Positions 34,678 to 43,227 of a DNA stretch of 64,000 nucleotides are shown piece after piece. The translations under genes were made by a program, and so were the position numbers. This DNA is from Verrucomicrobiia bacterium. Its GTDB lineage: Bacteria; Verrucomicrobiota; Verrucomicrobiia; Limisphaerales; Pedosphaeraceae. Location: contig DATAUW010000001.1 in the NCBI GenBank assembly GCA_036268055.1, positions 62,001 through 126,000 on the forward strand. The letters run 5' to 3'. Positions within the stretch are counted from its first letter, which is position 1. Each line of letters opens with the position of its first letter. A model generated the notes under the pieces. The model made no database searches. It was not told the origin of the DNA and was given only the letters and a program-made list of their open reading frames with translations.

Positions 34678-37196
34678 TTCTTTGCCGCCGCCTGTTCTTC
34701 CGCGACGACGTCCTGCAACTGTAACGCCATCCGCTTGACGCGGTCAGCCCATTTTTCCGAAGTCACGTTCGCCTGCACGAAAGACGCCCACAGCGGAAAC
34801 GAAAGTGGCGTAAGCCGCGGCGTCTCACAGCGCACAATTTTCATCGTCTTCAATTCGCCCAGCGTTCCGTTGAGCCGGCCCACTTCAAGCTGGCGTTCCA
34901 AAACTTCTCGCCGCGCCTGTTCGAGCAACAAATTCTGCGGATCGTATTGCGTGAAGACATCGTAAAAAAGTCCGCTGGAAGATTGCAACTGCCGCGTGGT
35001 CTTGCCGCTGCCGGGATAACCCTGGAACACGAGCCCGGCGATGCGCGCGATCTCGCGAAATTGCCTGCGCGCCAGTTCCGCCGAGTTCAAACACGCAAGC
35101 AAATCCGTCAAAAGATTCTCCTGCGAAAAAACCTTTTGCCAATCTTCATCGCTCAATGAAAGCGCCGTCGCTGACAACAAACCAAACCCGTAATCGTTCA
35201 ACGTCACCGCGATAGAAGCCGGAAAAAGTTTCGAGACGCGATGCGCCACCAACGCCGCGAGCCCTTCATGCACCAACCGCCCCGCGAAGGGAAAAATAAA
35301 ATGATGCACGCCATCGCGCATCTGCAATCGCTCGATCAGCAATTCATCCGGCTCAGGAATACGCGACCAGTGCGCCTGGATTTTTAAAACCGGCTCGACC
35401 GCGCGCATCTCGCGCCCGTCAAAAATCCCATGGTTCGCCTGCGAAAGTTTTTGCCGCACCACGCGCGCAAGTTGGGATGAAAGGGGCATTCGCCCGCCCA
35501 TCCATTGCGGAACCACGCCGCTCATTTTCTTCGAGCGCCGCACCCACGCGGTCATGTCGCGAATGCGCACGAGTTCCAATGTTTGTCCCGCAAACGAAAA
35601 TTTATCACCCGGCTTGAATCGCCCGATGAACGATTCTTCAACCGTGCCGAGCATCGGCCCGCGCACGACGCGCACCGCGACCGCGCTATCGCTCGTGATC
35701 GTGCCGACGGACATGCGATGCAGCCGCCCGATGAATTCGTCAGGCACGCCATAAAGCCCGTTCGTTTCGCGCACGCGCGAGTATTGCGGATACGCGCGCA
35801 ACGCATGGCCGCCAAGCGTCACGAAGTCCATGCACCAGCGCCACTCCTCATCCGTGAGATCGCGATACGCATGGCTGCTGCGCACTTCCGCGAGCATTTC
35901 CTTTTCATCGAATCCGCTGCCCAGCGCGACCGTCACGAGATGTTGCGCGAGCACGTCCAGCGGATGTTCCAGCGGCCGGCGCGATTCCAAATCCCCCGCC
36001 GCAATCGCCTCGCGCACGGCGGCAAATTCCACCAGTTCGAGCGCATGCGCCGGCACGCACACGATTCGGCTCACCGCATTCGGCTGATGCCCGCTGCGTC
36101 CCGCGCGTTGCAGCATCCGCGCGACGCCTTTCGGCGCGCCAATTTGGATCACCTGCTCCACCGGCGAAAAATCCACGCCCAAATCCAAACTCGCCGTACA
36201 TACGACGCACCGAATCGTCCCCGCGCGCAACCGTTGTTCAACCTCCTCGCGAGCCGCGCGATCAATCGAACCGTGATGCAGCGCAATCTCATTCTCCCAC
36301 GCGGGCTTGGCTTTCAACAAAGCCTGGAACCAAATCTCCGTTTGCGAACGCGTGTTCGTGAACAAAAGCGTCGTCTGTTTTTTCTCCAGATATTTCAACA
36401 CCTGCGGCAGCAAATCCAAACCCAGGTGGCCGCCCCACGGAAACGTCTCGAGATTTTTCGGCAGCAAGGTTTCAACGGCCACGCGTTTTTTCAGATCCCC
36501 CGAAATCAGCCGCGCGGACGCGGCATTTTGCCCCATCAGGACAGCAAGCGCCTCGTCCAAATTCCCAAGCGTCGCCGAAAGCCCCCACGTGCGAAGCTGT
36601 GGAAACCAATGGCGCAATCGCGCCAGGCAAAGCTCGGTTTGCACGCCGCGCTTCGTGCCGAGAAGATCGTGCCATTCGTCCACGACAATGCTTTTGAGCG
36701 ACGCCATTTTCTCTCGCGTGCCCGGATACGAAAGCAGGAGCGACAAACTTTCTGGCGTAGTCACCAGCACCGTGGGAAAACGCTCGCGTTGCTTCGCGCG
36801 CGTGGCGGAGGATGTATCGCCGGTGCGCAACTCCACCGTCCACGGCAATCCCAAATCCTCAATCGGCGCGCGAATGGATTTCGCCGTGTCATTCGCCAGC
36901 GCGCGCAACGGCGTGATCCATAACATGCGCAGCGGAACTTCCTTCGGCCACTGCTCCCGGTCGGGATTTTCCGTGAGCCATTCTATCAATGGCGGAATCG
37001 CAACGGCGTAGGTTTTCCCCGTGCCCGTCGGTGCGTGAATCAATCCGCCCCGCCCCGCCAAATAATCTGCCCATGTTTCACGTTGAAAATCAAAAGGCTT
37101 CCAACGATGCTCCTTAAACCACTGTAAACATTGGTTCAAAGCAGCTTCACCAGCAGCTTGGCTTGCTGGCGTATTGAATAAATTTTGCTCTTCCAT
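34674..37196 (-). CDS. Ligase-associated DEXH-box DNA helicase (Lhr-core family)
   Basis: An 840-residue superfamily 2 helicase. The Q-motif region RPFDFQ-like text lies before HAPTGTGKTYAVAIP (Walker A, near residue 57). Further on come VVDEWHDLL (motif II, DEWH), LSATLGNLDEA (motif III), ITCTASLDLGVD-like motif V, and LQRAGRSGHQ (motif VI). A winged-helix and an Lhr-specific C-terminal domain fill residues 450-840. It would translocate on DNA with 3'-5' polarity, as its family does. It overlaps the ligase stop by one base and pdeM by four. Confidence 0.95.
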   Translation of the reverse strand: MEEQNLFNTPASQAAGEAALNQCLQWFKEHRWKPFDFQRETWADYLAGRGGLIHAPTGTGKTYAVAIPPLIEWLTENPDREQWPKEVPLRMLWITPLRALANDTAKSIRAPIEDLGLPWTVELRTGDTSSATRAKQRERFPTVLVTTPESLSLLLSYPGTREKMASLKSIVVDEWHDLLGTKRGVQTELCLARLRHWFPQLRTWGLSATLGNLDEALAVLMGQNAASARLISGDLKKRVAVETLLPKNLETFPWGGHLGLDLLPQVLKYLEKKQTTLLFTNTRSQTEIWFQALLKAKPAWENEIALHHGSIDRAAREEVEQRLRAGTIRCVVCTASLDLGVDFSPVEQVIQIGAPKGVARMLQRAGRSGHQPNAVSRIVCVPAHALELVEFAAVREAIAAGDLESRRPLEHPLDVLAQHLVTVALGSGFDEKEMLAEVRSSHAYRDLTDEEWRWCMDFVTLGGHALRAYPQYSRVRETNGLYGVPDEFIGRLHRMSVGTITSDSAVAVRVVRGPMLGTVEESFIGRFKPGDKFSFAGQTLELVRIRDMTAWVRRSKKMSGVVPQWMGGRMPLSSQLARVVRQKLSQANHGIFDGREMRAVEPVLKIQAHWSRIPEPDELLIERLQMRDGVHHFIFPFAGRLVHEGLAALVAHRVSKLFPASIAVTLNDYGFGLLSATALSLSDEDWQKVFSQENLLTDLLACLNSAELARRQFREIARIAGLVFQGYPGSGKTTRQLQSSSGLFYDVFTQYDPQNLLLEQARREVLERQLEVGRLNGTLGELKTMKIVRCETPRLTPLSFPLWASFVQANVTSEKWADRVKRMALQLQDVVAEEQAAAKK

Positions 37197-38923
37197 CAGG
37201 CCGCATCCTCAAAATTAGCAAGTGCGCGCAAATTATCCAGCGTATCGGCTTCCTCAGGTTTCTTGTCCTGCCGCCAGCGACTCATGCGCGGGAACCGGAC
37301 CGCCACGCCGGACTTGTGGCGCGTGGATTTTTGGATCGCCTCGAATGCGATTTCAAAAACTTGCGCGGGCGCCACGGTTCGCACCGGGCCAAATTTCCCG
37401 GTCGTGTTGTGCCGCACGAAATTATCCACCTGCAAAATTTCTTCATCAGTTAAACCCGAATAAGCTTTCGCAACCGGGACCAGTTGGCCTTGATCCCAAA
37501 GACCAAAAGTATAATCGGTGTAAAGGCTCGCGCGGCGCCCGTGGCCGAGTTGTGCGCAAATCAAAACGGCATCAATCACGAACGGATCAATCTTCCACTT
37601 CCACCAATCGCCGCGCTGCCGCCCAACGCCATAAAGAGAATCCTTTTTCTTCAGCATCAGTCCTTCAACTCCGCGTGCACGCGCTTCGGTTTGCAGGCGC
37701 GCGAGTTCCTCCCAGGATTGGACCTCCACCAATGGCGAGAGGCGCAATGGAAATACTGGCTTGAGCGCAAGGTCTTCGTGAACTGAATTCCCAATTTCCA
37801 ATCCTGGCAACAATGGCGTTTCCAAAGATGGCATCGCGATCCCGATCGTTTTCTGCGACGCCTCGGCAGTCACTTGCGCGACAATTTCTTCGAGATTTTT
37901 CCTTCGCTCGACCAGTGGGCGCGCGCGCAAATCCTTCCCATCCAATTCAAGCAAATCATAAGCAACAAAAACGATGGGAAATTCACTGCGAGTGCGCACG
38001 CCGACTTTTTTCCGGCCAAGACGTCGCTGCAGTTTGCCGAACGGTAGCGGACGATCATTTTGCCACGCGAGAATTTCGCCATCCAGCACCGTGCCCGGCG
38101 GCAGGTTCGCGCCCGCTTCCACAATTTCCGGAAATGAATCCGTGACCATTTCATCCCCGCGCGACCACACCAGCGTATCATCGCCACGGCGGATTAGTTG
38201 CGCGCGGATGCCATCCCATTTCCATTCAGCGAACCAATCGCGCACATCACCAAGCGATGAAATATCCTCACCACGTTTGATTTTGATTTCGATCGGCGAC
38301 GCCAAAAAAAATGGATACGGCTTGGCGGTTTCCACGACGCCATCCGCGCTGCTCATCAACCGCTGAAAATCCTCGGGCGTCGGCTGCCACGAACCGAGAA
38401 CGCGATGCGCCATGATCGCCGGGTCCACGTTCGCGACCGCCGCCAAAGCGCGGATGACCAGCGTGCGCGCCACGCCAATGCGAAAATTTCCCGTGATGAG
38501 TTTGTTCCATACCAGCCGTTCGCTGGTTTTGAGTTCACGCCACGTCCGCCGCAACAATTCGCGCCGCGCCAACTCCGATAATGAGCGCAAGGGAACCAGC
38601 CGTTGCTCCACAATTTGCGAAAGCGAAAGTTTGGAACCTTCGCCTGGGTCGCGCATCAGCAGCGCCATCGCCTCGGCCATGTCGCCGACGGCGTCATAGC
38701 ATTCGTCAATCAACCACTCCGGCAGATTCGTTTCCTCGGCGGTCAGTTGCCAAAGCGTTTTGGTGGGCACGGCTCGCGGCAAAGTGCGGCCGCAAAGAAA
38801 TTGCAAAGCCCACGCGGCATCGGCGGGCGGCGCTTCACGAAAATAACTTTCCAGCGCGGCGACTTTTTCATTCGTGCGCGTCGTTTGATCCAACTCACAA
38901 AATAATTGGGTGAACCGTTTCAC
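37196..38923 (-). CDS. ATP-dependent DNA ligase (ligase-associated cassette)
   Basis: A 575-residue LigB/LigC-like ligase. The N-terminal 200 residues are an alpha-helical DNA-binding domain. The nucleotidyltransferase domain starts near 205, with the lysine motif EWKWDGIRAQLI giving the AMP-accepting Lys (KxDG). The OB-fold C-terminus contains DWWKWKIDPF (motif V) and the final RFPRMSRWRQDKKPEEADT. It seals nicks in double-stranded DNA. Replicative ligation is normally done by an NAD-dependent enzyme, so this is an accessory repair ligase. The exonuclease stop upstream overlaps its ATG by four bases. Confidence 0.96.
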   Translation of the reverse strand: MKRFTQLFCELDQTTRTNEKVAALESYFREAPPADAAWALQFLCGRTLPRAVPTKTLWQLTAEETNLPEWLIDECYDAVGDMAEAMALLMRDPGEGSKLSLSQIVEQRLVPLRSLSELARRELLRRTWRELKTSERLVWNKLITGNFRIGVARTLVIRALAAVANVDPAIMAHRVLGSWQPTPEDFQRLMSSADGVVETAKPYPFFLASPIEIKIKRGEDISSLGDVRDWFAEWKWDGIRAQLIRRGDDTLVWSRGDEMVTDSFPEIVEAGANLPPGTVLDGEILAWQNDRPLPFGKLQRRLGRKKVGVRTRSEFPIVFVAYDLLELDGKDLRARPLVERRKNLEEIVAQVTAEASQKTIGIAMPSLETPLLPGLEIGNSVHEDLALKPVFPLRLSPLVEVQSWEELARLQTEARARGVEGLMLKKKDSLYGVGRQRGDWWKWKIDPFVIDAVLICAQLGHGRRASLYTDYTFGLWDQGQLVPVAKAYSGLTDEEILQVDNFVRHNTTGKFGPVRTVAPAQVFEIAFEAIQKSTRHKSGVAVRFPRMSRWRQDKKPEEADTLDNLRALANFEDAA

Positions 38924-39972
38924 GATGGCTCGGTGGCTGTCTCGGTCACCTCGGCGGCGGGCGTTTCTTCTGGTTTATCCGCTTCCTCATCCAACTCGCC
39001 GGCAAAACGCGTTTCGATGGCCTCAGCCGCGATTCCCTTTTCACGTAAGTAGCGCGCGAATGCGTTCGTATATCCGTGCGTGACCCAAACCGTTTCCGCG
39101 CCGGTGGCCTCCACAGTTTGGCACAATCCATCCCAATCGGCGTGATCGGACAGTACAAATCCCCGGTCGAGCGAACGGCGACGGCGCGGCCCACGAATTT
39201 GCATCCACCCCGAGGCGAAGGCAGTCGAGATGTCGCCAAACTTTCGCAGCCACGGCGAATTGTCCGCCGAACCCGGCGCGAGAATGAATCCTTTGCCTTC
39301 AGCACTTTTCACCGTGTCAGCGTCCGCTTTGGCCGTCGGCGGCAACTTCACGCCGGCAGCGCGATATGCGGGCAAAAATCGTTCCATCGCGCCGTGCAAA
39401 AAAATCGGCCCGAGGTTCGCATCGAGCCCCGTCAAAAGGCGTTGCGCCTTGCCGAGCGAATAACAAAACAAAACGCTCGTGCGTTTTTCCATTTGGTTTT
39501 GCCGCCACCAATCGTTGATCTCGCGAAAAATGTCCGCCTGTGGCCGCCATTGATAGATGGGCAGGCCAAAAGTGGATTCCGTCACGAACATATTGCAACG
39601 AACCAGCTCGAACGGCTGCGAGATGCCGTCGTTCTCCAATTTATAATCGCCACTGACCACACACACTTCGCCGCCGTGTTCAATGCGCACCTGCGCCGAA
39701 CCAAGAATGTGACCGGCGGGATGCAGTGAAACCTTGACGCCGTTGCGCGAAAAAGTTTCTCCATAAGCATGCGTCTCAATGCGGGCGTCGGCACCGAGGC
39801 GCACCTGCAAAATCTCTCGTCCAGTGGTTTCCGTAAGATATTGCCGCGAACCGGGACGCGCGTGATCCGAGTGGCCGTGAGTGATGACGGCCATGTCCAC
39901 TGGTCGCCACGGGTCAATGTAGAAATCGCCCGCAACGCAGTAAAGTCCGCGTTCTGTATTCTGCAAAAGCAT
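38920..39972 (-). CDS. Ligase-associated MBL-fold exonuclease
   Basis: A 350-residue metallo-beta-lactamase-fold nuclease of the SNM1/CPSF-like type. The ATG at 39970-39972 (MLLQNTERGLYC) is chosen; the frame is open 22 codons further. The metal motif HGHSDHARPGS is near residue 32. VSGDYKLENDG lies near 105 and TESTFGLP near 125, and SDHADWDGLC with the later VTHGYTNAF completes the beta-CASP part. The tail is acidic (DEEADKPEETPAAEVTETATE). It is the first gene of the cassette and presumably trims DNA ends before ligation. Confidence 0.94.
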   Translation of the reverse strand: MLLQNTERGLYCVAGDFYIDPWRPVDMAVITHGHSDHARPGSRQYLTETTGREILQVRLGADARIETHAYGETFSRNGVKVSLHPAGHILGSAQVRIEHGGEVCVVSGDYKLENDGISQPFELVRCNMFVTESTFGLPIYQWRPQADIFREINDWWRQNQMEKRTSVLFCYSLGKAQRLLTGLDANLGPIFLHGAMERFLPAYRAAGVKLPPTAKADADTVKSAEGKGFILAPGSADNSPWLRKFGDISTAFASGWMQIRGPRRRRSLDRGFVLSDHADWDGLCQTVEATGAETVWVTHGYTNAFARYLREKGIAAEAIETRFAGELDEEADKPEETPAAEVTETATEPS

Positions 39973-40020
39973 CGTGCGAACTATAACACAAGTGGCACGG
40001 ATGCGAATGCGGCGGCGAAA

Positions 40021-40058
40021 AGAAAAGTAACTCCGCACAGGTCGGCGGAGTTACTTCA
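40021..40058 (-). terminator. Terminator of the beta-propeller gene
   Basis: A perfect 12-bp stem AAGTAACTCCGC/GCGGAGTTACTT (40025-40036 with 40045-40056) and an 8-base loop. A T-rich tail follows on the minus strand. Confidence 0.85.
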
Positions 40059-40077
40059 TTCCTGGCCAGCTTCGTCG

Positions 40078-41892
40078 TTACGGATTCGAGACGCGGTAGA
40101 AGCGGGCGGTGTTCGTTGTGCTGACTTCGTTATATTCCTGAGTGCCGGAGCTGGTGGCCACGGATGAGCCGAGCGCCGTCCAATGCGCCATATCGCTCGA
40201 TGCCTGAACGCGGTAACTAAACCCGGCGGGCGCATTAAATTTCAGGTGCGAAAATCCATTCGCGAGTTTGGAAACCCCGCCGAGGCGCAAGGCGTTCGTG
40301 TTCGCGAGCGGGCTGTTGTTGTGATAAAGGGCGAGCACGGGATTGACGTTGGTATCATAACCGGTGATCACCAGATCCAGACGTCCGTCATTGTCGGTGT
40401 CCACCCACGTGGCCGTGCCGAAGGAAAGTCCGGTGAACCCGGTGGACATATTGGTGAAAACATTGTTGCCGAGGTTGCGCCAGATTTGCGCCACGAAATT
40501 GCTGTTCGCATCCACACCGGTGATCGCAATGTCCAGCTTCCCGTCATTATCGAAATCTGCGACGGCAACTGAACTCTCCGACACGCCGGTAAGTCCCGCA
40601 TTCACATTGGCGAACGTGCCATTGCCAAGATTGCGCCAGATTTGCGCGATCGGTCCGTTGGACGCGAATCCAGTGATGACCAGGTCAAGTTTACCATCGC
40701 CATCGAAATCGCCCCACGCGACTGCGCCCTGCGAAACTCCCGGAAGATTGGCGTTGATATTGGCGAACGTGCCGTTGCCCAGATTGCGCCATACCTGACA
40801 AATAGAATCGTTATTCAAATCCGTAGTCGTCCCAGCGATGACGAAATCCTGGTTGCCGTCTCCATCAAAATCTCCCCACGCAGTGGAACTATAAAATACC
40901 CCCGACAAAGGAACATTCAGGTTGGCAAAAGTTCCGTTGCCTTGATTGTGCCACACCTGCGCGACGGCGCCGCTGTCGCCGAACCCGGTAAGGAGAACAT
41001 CGAGCCGCCCGTCATTATCCATGTCGCCCAGCGAAATCGAACCGGTATCCAACCCCGGAAGCGAAGTCGTCACCTCACTAAAAGATCCGCCGCCAAGATT
41101 GCGGTAGAGTTTGGTCACGCGCACGGGAAAACCCTGTCCGTCCACCCCCGCGAAACCGGAAAGCATGATGTCCTGGTTGCCATCATTATACATATCTCCC
41201 ACTGCGGCCGCGCTGCTGCTGACGCCGGCAATCGTAGCGTTGAGATTGGCAAAAACATTATTGCCGGTGTTACGCCAGACCTGCGAGATATTATTGAAGC
41301 TCGCGTTTTCGCCGGTGACCAGAAGATCGAGTTTGCCGTCGCCATCAAAATCTCCCCACGCAATCGCGCCATGCCCCACCGGCGGCAAAGCAATGGACGC
41401 AAGACTGAAGACCGTGGATGCGGAAGCCACGAACGAAATATCGTCGCCATTGGTAACACCTGCGGAACTGCTGGCAACAATACGATAATGATAAGTGGCG
41501 CCCGGAGTGAGGCCCGTCTGCAAGTGCGTGAAAGTGAATGTCACCGATCCCGAACCAATCGGCGTGGAAAACGTAGTGGTCCCGTAATTGGTCGTGGGAC
41601 CGATCTCAAAGGATACCGAGGTGGCGATACCGCCGGGATTGACCGAGGCATTCAACACCGCGCTGGTGGAGGTGATGGTCGTGGCGGCGAGAGTCTGCAC
41701 GAAGCCCGCAGCAGAACTGGTTTCGGGCGCAATGAGACTCATCAATAAAATGGAAAACCCGAAAGCCGCGCGCCAAAAAACTCGCCGCAAGATTTTCAGA
41801 AATCCAGTGAGCGAAAAAAGTTGTTGGTGTGGATTAATAATGGATGCGATACGGAAACGGTCGTCGTCTGGTGCAGGCTGCATCTTATTCAT
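40078..41892 (-). CDS. Secreted seven-repeat FG-GAP/VCBS beta-propeller protein
   Basis: About 604 residues from the ATG at 41890-41892; another ATG follows at 41883. The frame is open to 42138 but would run through a sigma-54 promoter. An exported signal (FWRAAFGFSILLMSLIAP) is preceded by a 45-residue basic N-region. A fibronectin-III-like domain spans about 65-155. Seven repeats with the calcium-loop pattern WGDFDGDGKLDLLVTG then fill about 165-535, the right number for an integrin-like propeller. The last 65 residues end in FYRVSNP, like the metallopeptidase at 571-3057. It is likely a surface adhesion or binding protein. Confidence 0.88.
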   Translation of the reverse strand: MNKMQPAPDDDRFRIASIINPHQQLFSLTGFLKILRRVFWRAAFGFSILLMSLIAPETSSAAGFVQTLAATTITSTSAVLNASVNPGGIATSVSFEIGPTTNYGTTTFSTPIGSGSVTFTFTHLQTGLTPGATYHYRIVASSSAGVTNGDDISFVASASTVFSLASIALPPVGHGAIAWGDFDGDGKLDLLVTGENASFNNISQVWRNTGNNVFANLNATIAGVSSSAAAVGDMYNDGNQDIMLSGFAGVDGQGFPVRVTKLYRNLGGGSFSEVTTSLPGLDTGSISLGDMDNDGRLDVLLTGFGDSGAVAQVWHNQGNGTFANLNVPLSGVFYSSTAWGDFDGDGNQDFVIAGTTTDLNNDSICQVWRNLGNGTFANINANLPGVSQGAVAWGDFDGDGKLDLVITGFASNGPIAQIWRNLGNGTFANVNAGLTGVSESSVAVADFDNDGKLDIAITGVDANSNFVAQIWRNLGNNVFTNMSTGFTGLSFGTATWVDTDNDGRLDLVITGYDTNVNPVLALYHNNSPLANTNALRLGGVSKLANGFSHLKFNAPAGFSYRVQASSDMAHWTALGSSVATSSGTQEYNEVSTTNTARFYRVSNP

Positions 41893-42014
41893 AATATAAT
41901 AACAGTTGCTTGAGGCATGTGCCGTGCTGGCATCGCCCTTCTGATTTTTGTTTGGCCGATCCGCTACCCATCGGGGCGGATGTCCGCTCGAAACGATTGG
42001 ACTCCGTAGCCTTT

Positions 42015-42030
42015 TGCAAATTAAGTGCCA
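42015..42030 (-). promoter_or_regulatory. Sigma-54 promoter of the beta-propeller gene
   Basis: On the minus strand TGGCACTTAATTTGCA is an exact TGGCAC-N5-TTGCA match, with GG and GC 12 bases apart. Transcription would start near 42004, about 110 bases before the ATG. Confidence 0.75.
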
Positions 42031-42369
42031 CGATGTCTCGCCGCTGGCTCCGTTGCAAAAGGCCGGTTTACAAAGGCTCCTTTTGCACGCTGCTTGCAAA
42101 ATACCTATTGCAAAAAGTTTTTCCTTAGCATTTTGCAAGTGTGCCGCGATGGCGAATTGCGACGAAACCTCGCCGCAGGCGTGCGGTTATCCGCATCCGC
42201 CCCGCGACAATTTGCAAGGTTCCACTTGGGAAATAAAAATCGTGCGGCGAAAAGGAACTGTTACTTGAAGGAGTTAGAAGAATTTGCAAATCGCATTTTT
42301 TTTTGCGCGCCCAAACCACGAATTGAGTGTTACCTCCGCCGGAACAGCGCGGGCCTTGCAAAATACCGG

Positions 42370-42385
42370 TGGCACTGGCCGTGCT
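42370..42385 (+). promoter_or_regulatory. Sigma-54 promoter of the VPD-CTERM gene
   Basis: TGGCACTGGCCGTGCT has the -24 box intact and the -12 box GTGCT in place of TTGCT, with correct 12-base GG-GC spacing. Transcription would start near 42397, about 70 bases before the ATG. Confidence 0.65.
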
Positions 42386-42465
42386 GAAACCTTCGCTAAT
42401 TGGTATGCGGAATGAGCAAACCGACCACGATCACTAACCAGAATCATCAGATAGAGCCAAACAAA

Positions 42466-43050
42466 ATGAAAAATAAACCAGCTACACTCGCCTGCGCCGC
42501 GGCCCTCACCCTCGGCGCATTGGGACTCACCGGAACCGCGCAAGCCGGTTCCATCTCGGGAACGGTTTCGTTCTCCGGCACCGCCGTCACTGACAGCGCC
42601 AACTTCATGACCTCAACGCGCTTCCTGTCATTTCAGGACGTATTCGTCGGCGCGAACTCAGCGCTGTTCGGAGATTACACCGGCACTTCCGGCGCCGCTG
42701 TGACCGTCACGCCCTTTATCTGGAACCCGGCCAACGCCAGCACGCCGATTGATCCCCTGTGGACTTTCACCGTTGGCGCAAAAACGTATTCCTTCGACAT
42801 CAGTTCCATTCATGAAGACTTCGCTGACCCGACCGGCATGTTGCTTTCGGGCATGGGCACGGCCTTCATCACTGGTGAAACCCCTACCAGCGGTGAATTC
42901 ATGCTGTCAGCCCAAACCATCGGCGTAGCTACCTTCACGTTCTCCTCCACCACCGAGGTCCCCGTGCCCGACAATGCGAACACGGTCATGCTGCTGGGTG
43001 GCGTCCTTTTCAGTTGCGCGCTCGTGCAACGCAAATTCAAAAAAGTCTGA
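42466..43050 (+). CDS. VPD-CTERM sorting-domain protein
   Basis: About 194 residues from the ATG at 42466 (MKNKPATLACAAALTLGALG, a signal peptide cut after AQA). The frame opens at 42400 but includes the promoter. The mature domain is a 140-residue beta-rich region without a recognised family. The C-terminus reads VPDNANTVMLLGGVLFSC followed by a basic RKFKK end. This is the VPDSG-CTERM arrangement of verrucomicrobial exosortase substrates: a short motif, a membrane helix and a positive tail. It should be processed and placed on the cell surface by an exosortase encoded elsewhere. The motif VPDNANT differs from VPDSGST at several positions. Confidence 0.87.
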   Translation: MKNKPATLACAAALTLGALGLTGTAQAGSISGTVSFSGTAVTDSANFMTSTRFLSFQDVFVGANSALFGDYTGTSGAAVTVTPFIWNPANASTPIDPLWTFTVGAKTYSFDISSIHEDFADPTGMLLSGMGTAFITGETPTSGEFMLSAQTIGVATFTFSSTTEVPVPDNANTVMLLGGVLFSCALVQRKFKKV

Positions 43051-43088
43051 TCCATCGCGCCAGTTTATCCGGCGCCGATCAAACTCCA

Positions 43089-43121
43089 GGCGAAGTGATT
43101 TTTAAATCCTTCGCCTTTTTT
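43089..43121 (+). terminator. Terminator of the VPD-CTERM gene
   Basis: GGCGAAG at 43089-43095 pairs with CTTCGCC at 43109-43115, with an additional inner GATTT/AAATC pairing, followed by six T. Confidence 0.9.
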
Positions 43122-43227
43122 CTGTACCGGAAGATCAACCGTGCCGACAAATGTTGCAGCTTTGGAAGTGTGTCCTGCTCTGCGAATCGGGCTCATTGGA
43201 AATGGATGCGAGAATAGTTGAGTTCCG

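Larger units (their letters stand above)
41893..42465. promoter_or_regulatory. Divergent control region with a cluster of TTGCAA motifs
   Basis: This 573-base gap between two secreted-protein genes contains about nine TTGCA/TGCAA cores. They are at 42013, 42053, 42081, 42094, 42108, 42131, 42211, 42282 and 42356. Two are perfect palindromes, TTTGCAAA at 42013-42020 and ATTTGCAAAT at 42282-42291. The 13-mer CTTGCAAAATACC occurs at both 42093-42105 and 42355-42367. Two sigma-54-type promoters point outward from this cluster, so the inner copies are placed where enhancer-binding activators usually sit. Confidence 0.65.

Noticed and set aside
35505-36923. A 472-codon plus-strand frame opposite the helicase gene
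   Set aside because: It is antisense to a well-supported helicase and consists of Arg/His/Ala-rich text without motifs.
40500-41400. Regular direct repeats that could look like a CRISPR or tandem repeat array
   Set aside because: They are codons of the seven FG-GAP repeats of the propeller protein, with period near 190 bases and protein-level conservation.
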